Shown piece after piece: positions 30,787 to 30,844 of a stretch of 30,844 bases of DNA; the first letter of the stretch is position 1, and each line of letters opens with the position of its first letter. The notes under the pieces were generated by a model that was not told where the DNA came from, did not search any database, and worked only from the letters and a program-made list of their open reading frames with translations. Both the position numbers and the translations under genes were made by a program. Location of the stretch: assembly GCA_004335835.1 (NCBI GenBank), contig RWJK01001766.1, positions 1 through 30,844 of the forward strand. Reading direction: 5' to 3'. This DNA comes from Scenedesmus sp. ARA3. Its lineage: Eukaryota > Chlorophyta > Chlorophyceae > Sphaeropleales > Scenedesmaceae.

Positions 30787-30844
<58 letters not shown>
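30787..30844. repeat. CAG repeat running off the right edge
   Basis: At least 19 uninterrupted CAG units (CTG on the minus strand) continue to the end of the window. On the minus strand they lie about 33 bases upstream of the acceptor of exon 30754-30440, so they are intronic CTG. The window end may reflect an assembly break at this repeat. Confidence 0.9.

Noticed and set aside
1..30844. tRNA, rRNA, riboswitch or complete transposon
   Set aside because: No cloverleaf with tRNA box motifs, rRNA segments, transposase or reverse-transcriptase motifs were seen on either strand by reading; a covariance-model search was not possible.

Overview
The window looks like nuclear DNA of a green alga, most likely a chlorophyte such as a Sphaeropleales or Chlamydomonadales relative. 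The genes are dense and intron-rich, with short exons and introns of about 100-650 bases. Introns start GTGAG/GTGCG and end TGCAG. CAG/CTG/GCN triplet tracts occur everywhere, coding poly-Gln, poly-Ala and poly-Ser in exons and appearing as CTG runs in introns. The best-recognised gene is a plant/algal ARM-repeat plus BTB protein. No operons, bacterial genes, tRNA, rRNA or CRISPR arrays were seen. The species call is inference.

Layout. (1) About 266-3088 (+): 3' part of a gene for a five-bladed beta-propeller protein of the GH43/GH130-like type. (2) 3089-5012: long noncoding stretch. (3) 5013-12739 (+): complete 16-exon gene for an ARIA/ABAP1-type ARM-repeat/BTB protein of about 811 residues. 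(4) 13571-17545 (+): six-exon LARGE-like (GT49) type II membrane glycosyltransferase of about 531 residues. (5) 17546-19129: noncoding, between convergent genes. (6) 19130-19822 (-): Q-rich protein with a PARP-like ADP-ribosyltransferase fold. (7) 21281-23956 (-): four-exon gene for an unrecognised Q-rich, coiled-coil protein. (8) 24147/24946-26524 (+): unrecognised helical, low-complexity protein, divergent from gene 7. (9) 27028-30754 (-): 3' part of a secreted or surface protein with cadherin/Ig-like repeats and a Cys-rich segment, running off the right edge.

Exon boundaries were found by hand: GT/AG sites were accepted only where reading phase carried across the junction and, where possible, family motifs continued. 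Phases close exactly for the ARM/BTB, GT49, gene 7 and surface-protein models.

The most unusual property is structural. In at least five of the genes, pieces of exons with their adjoining splice site are tandemly duplicated inside the neighbouring intron or flank: 5' exon starts with their acceptor, or 3' exon ends with their donor, in 2-4 copies. More than a dozen cases occur in 30 kb. Most look like decayed pseudo-exons. At least two are phase-compatible and could be alternatively spliced: 14692-14811 in the GT49 gene and 2096-2198 in the propeller gene. The genes have no evident shared pathway, although the GT49 enzyme, the propeller protein and the surface protein could all relate to glycosylated cell-wall material.
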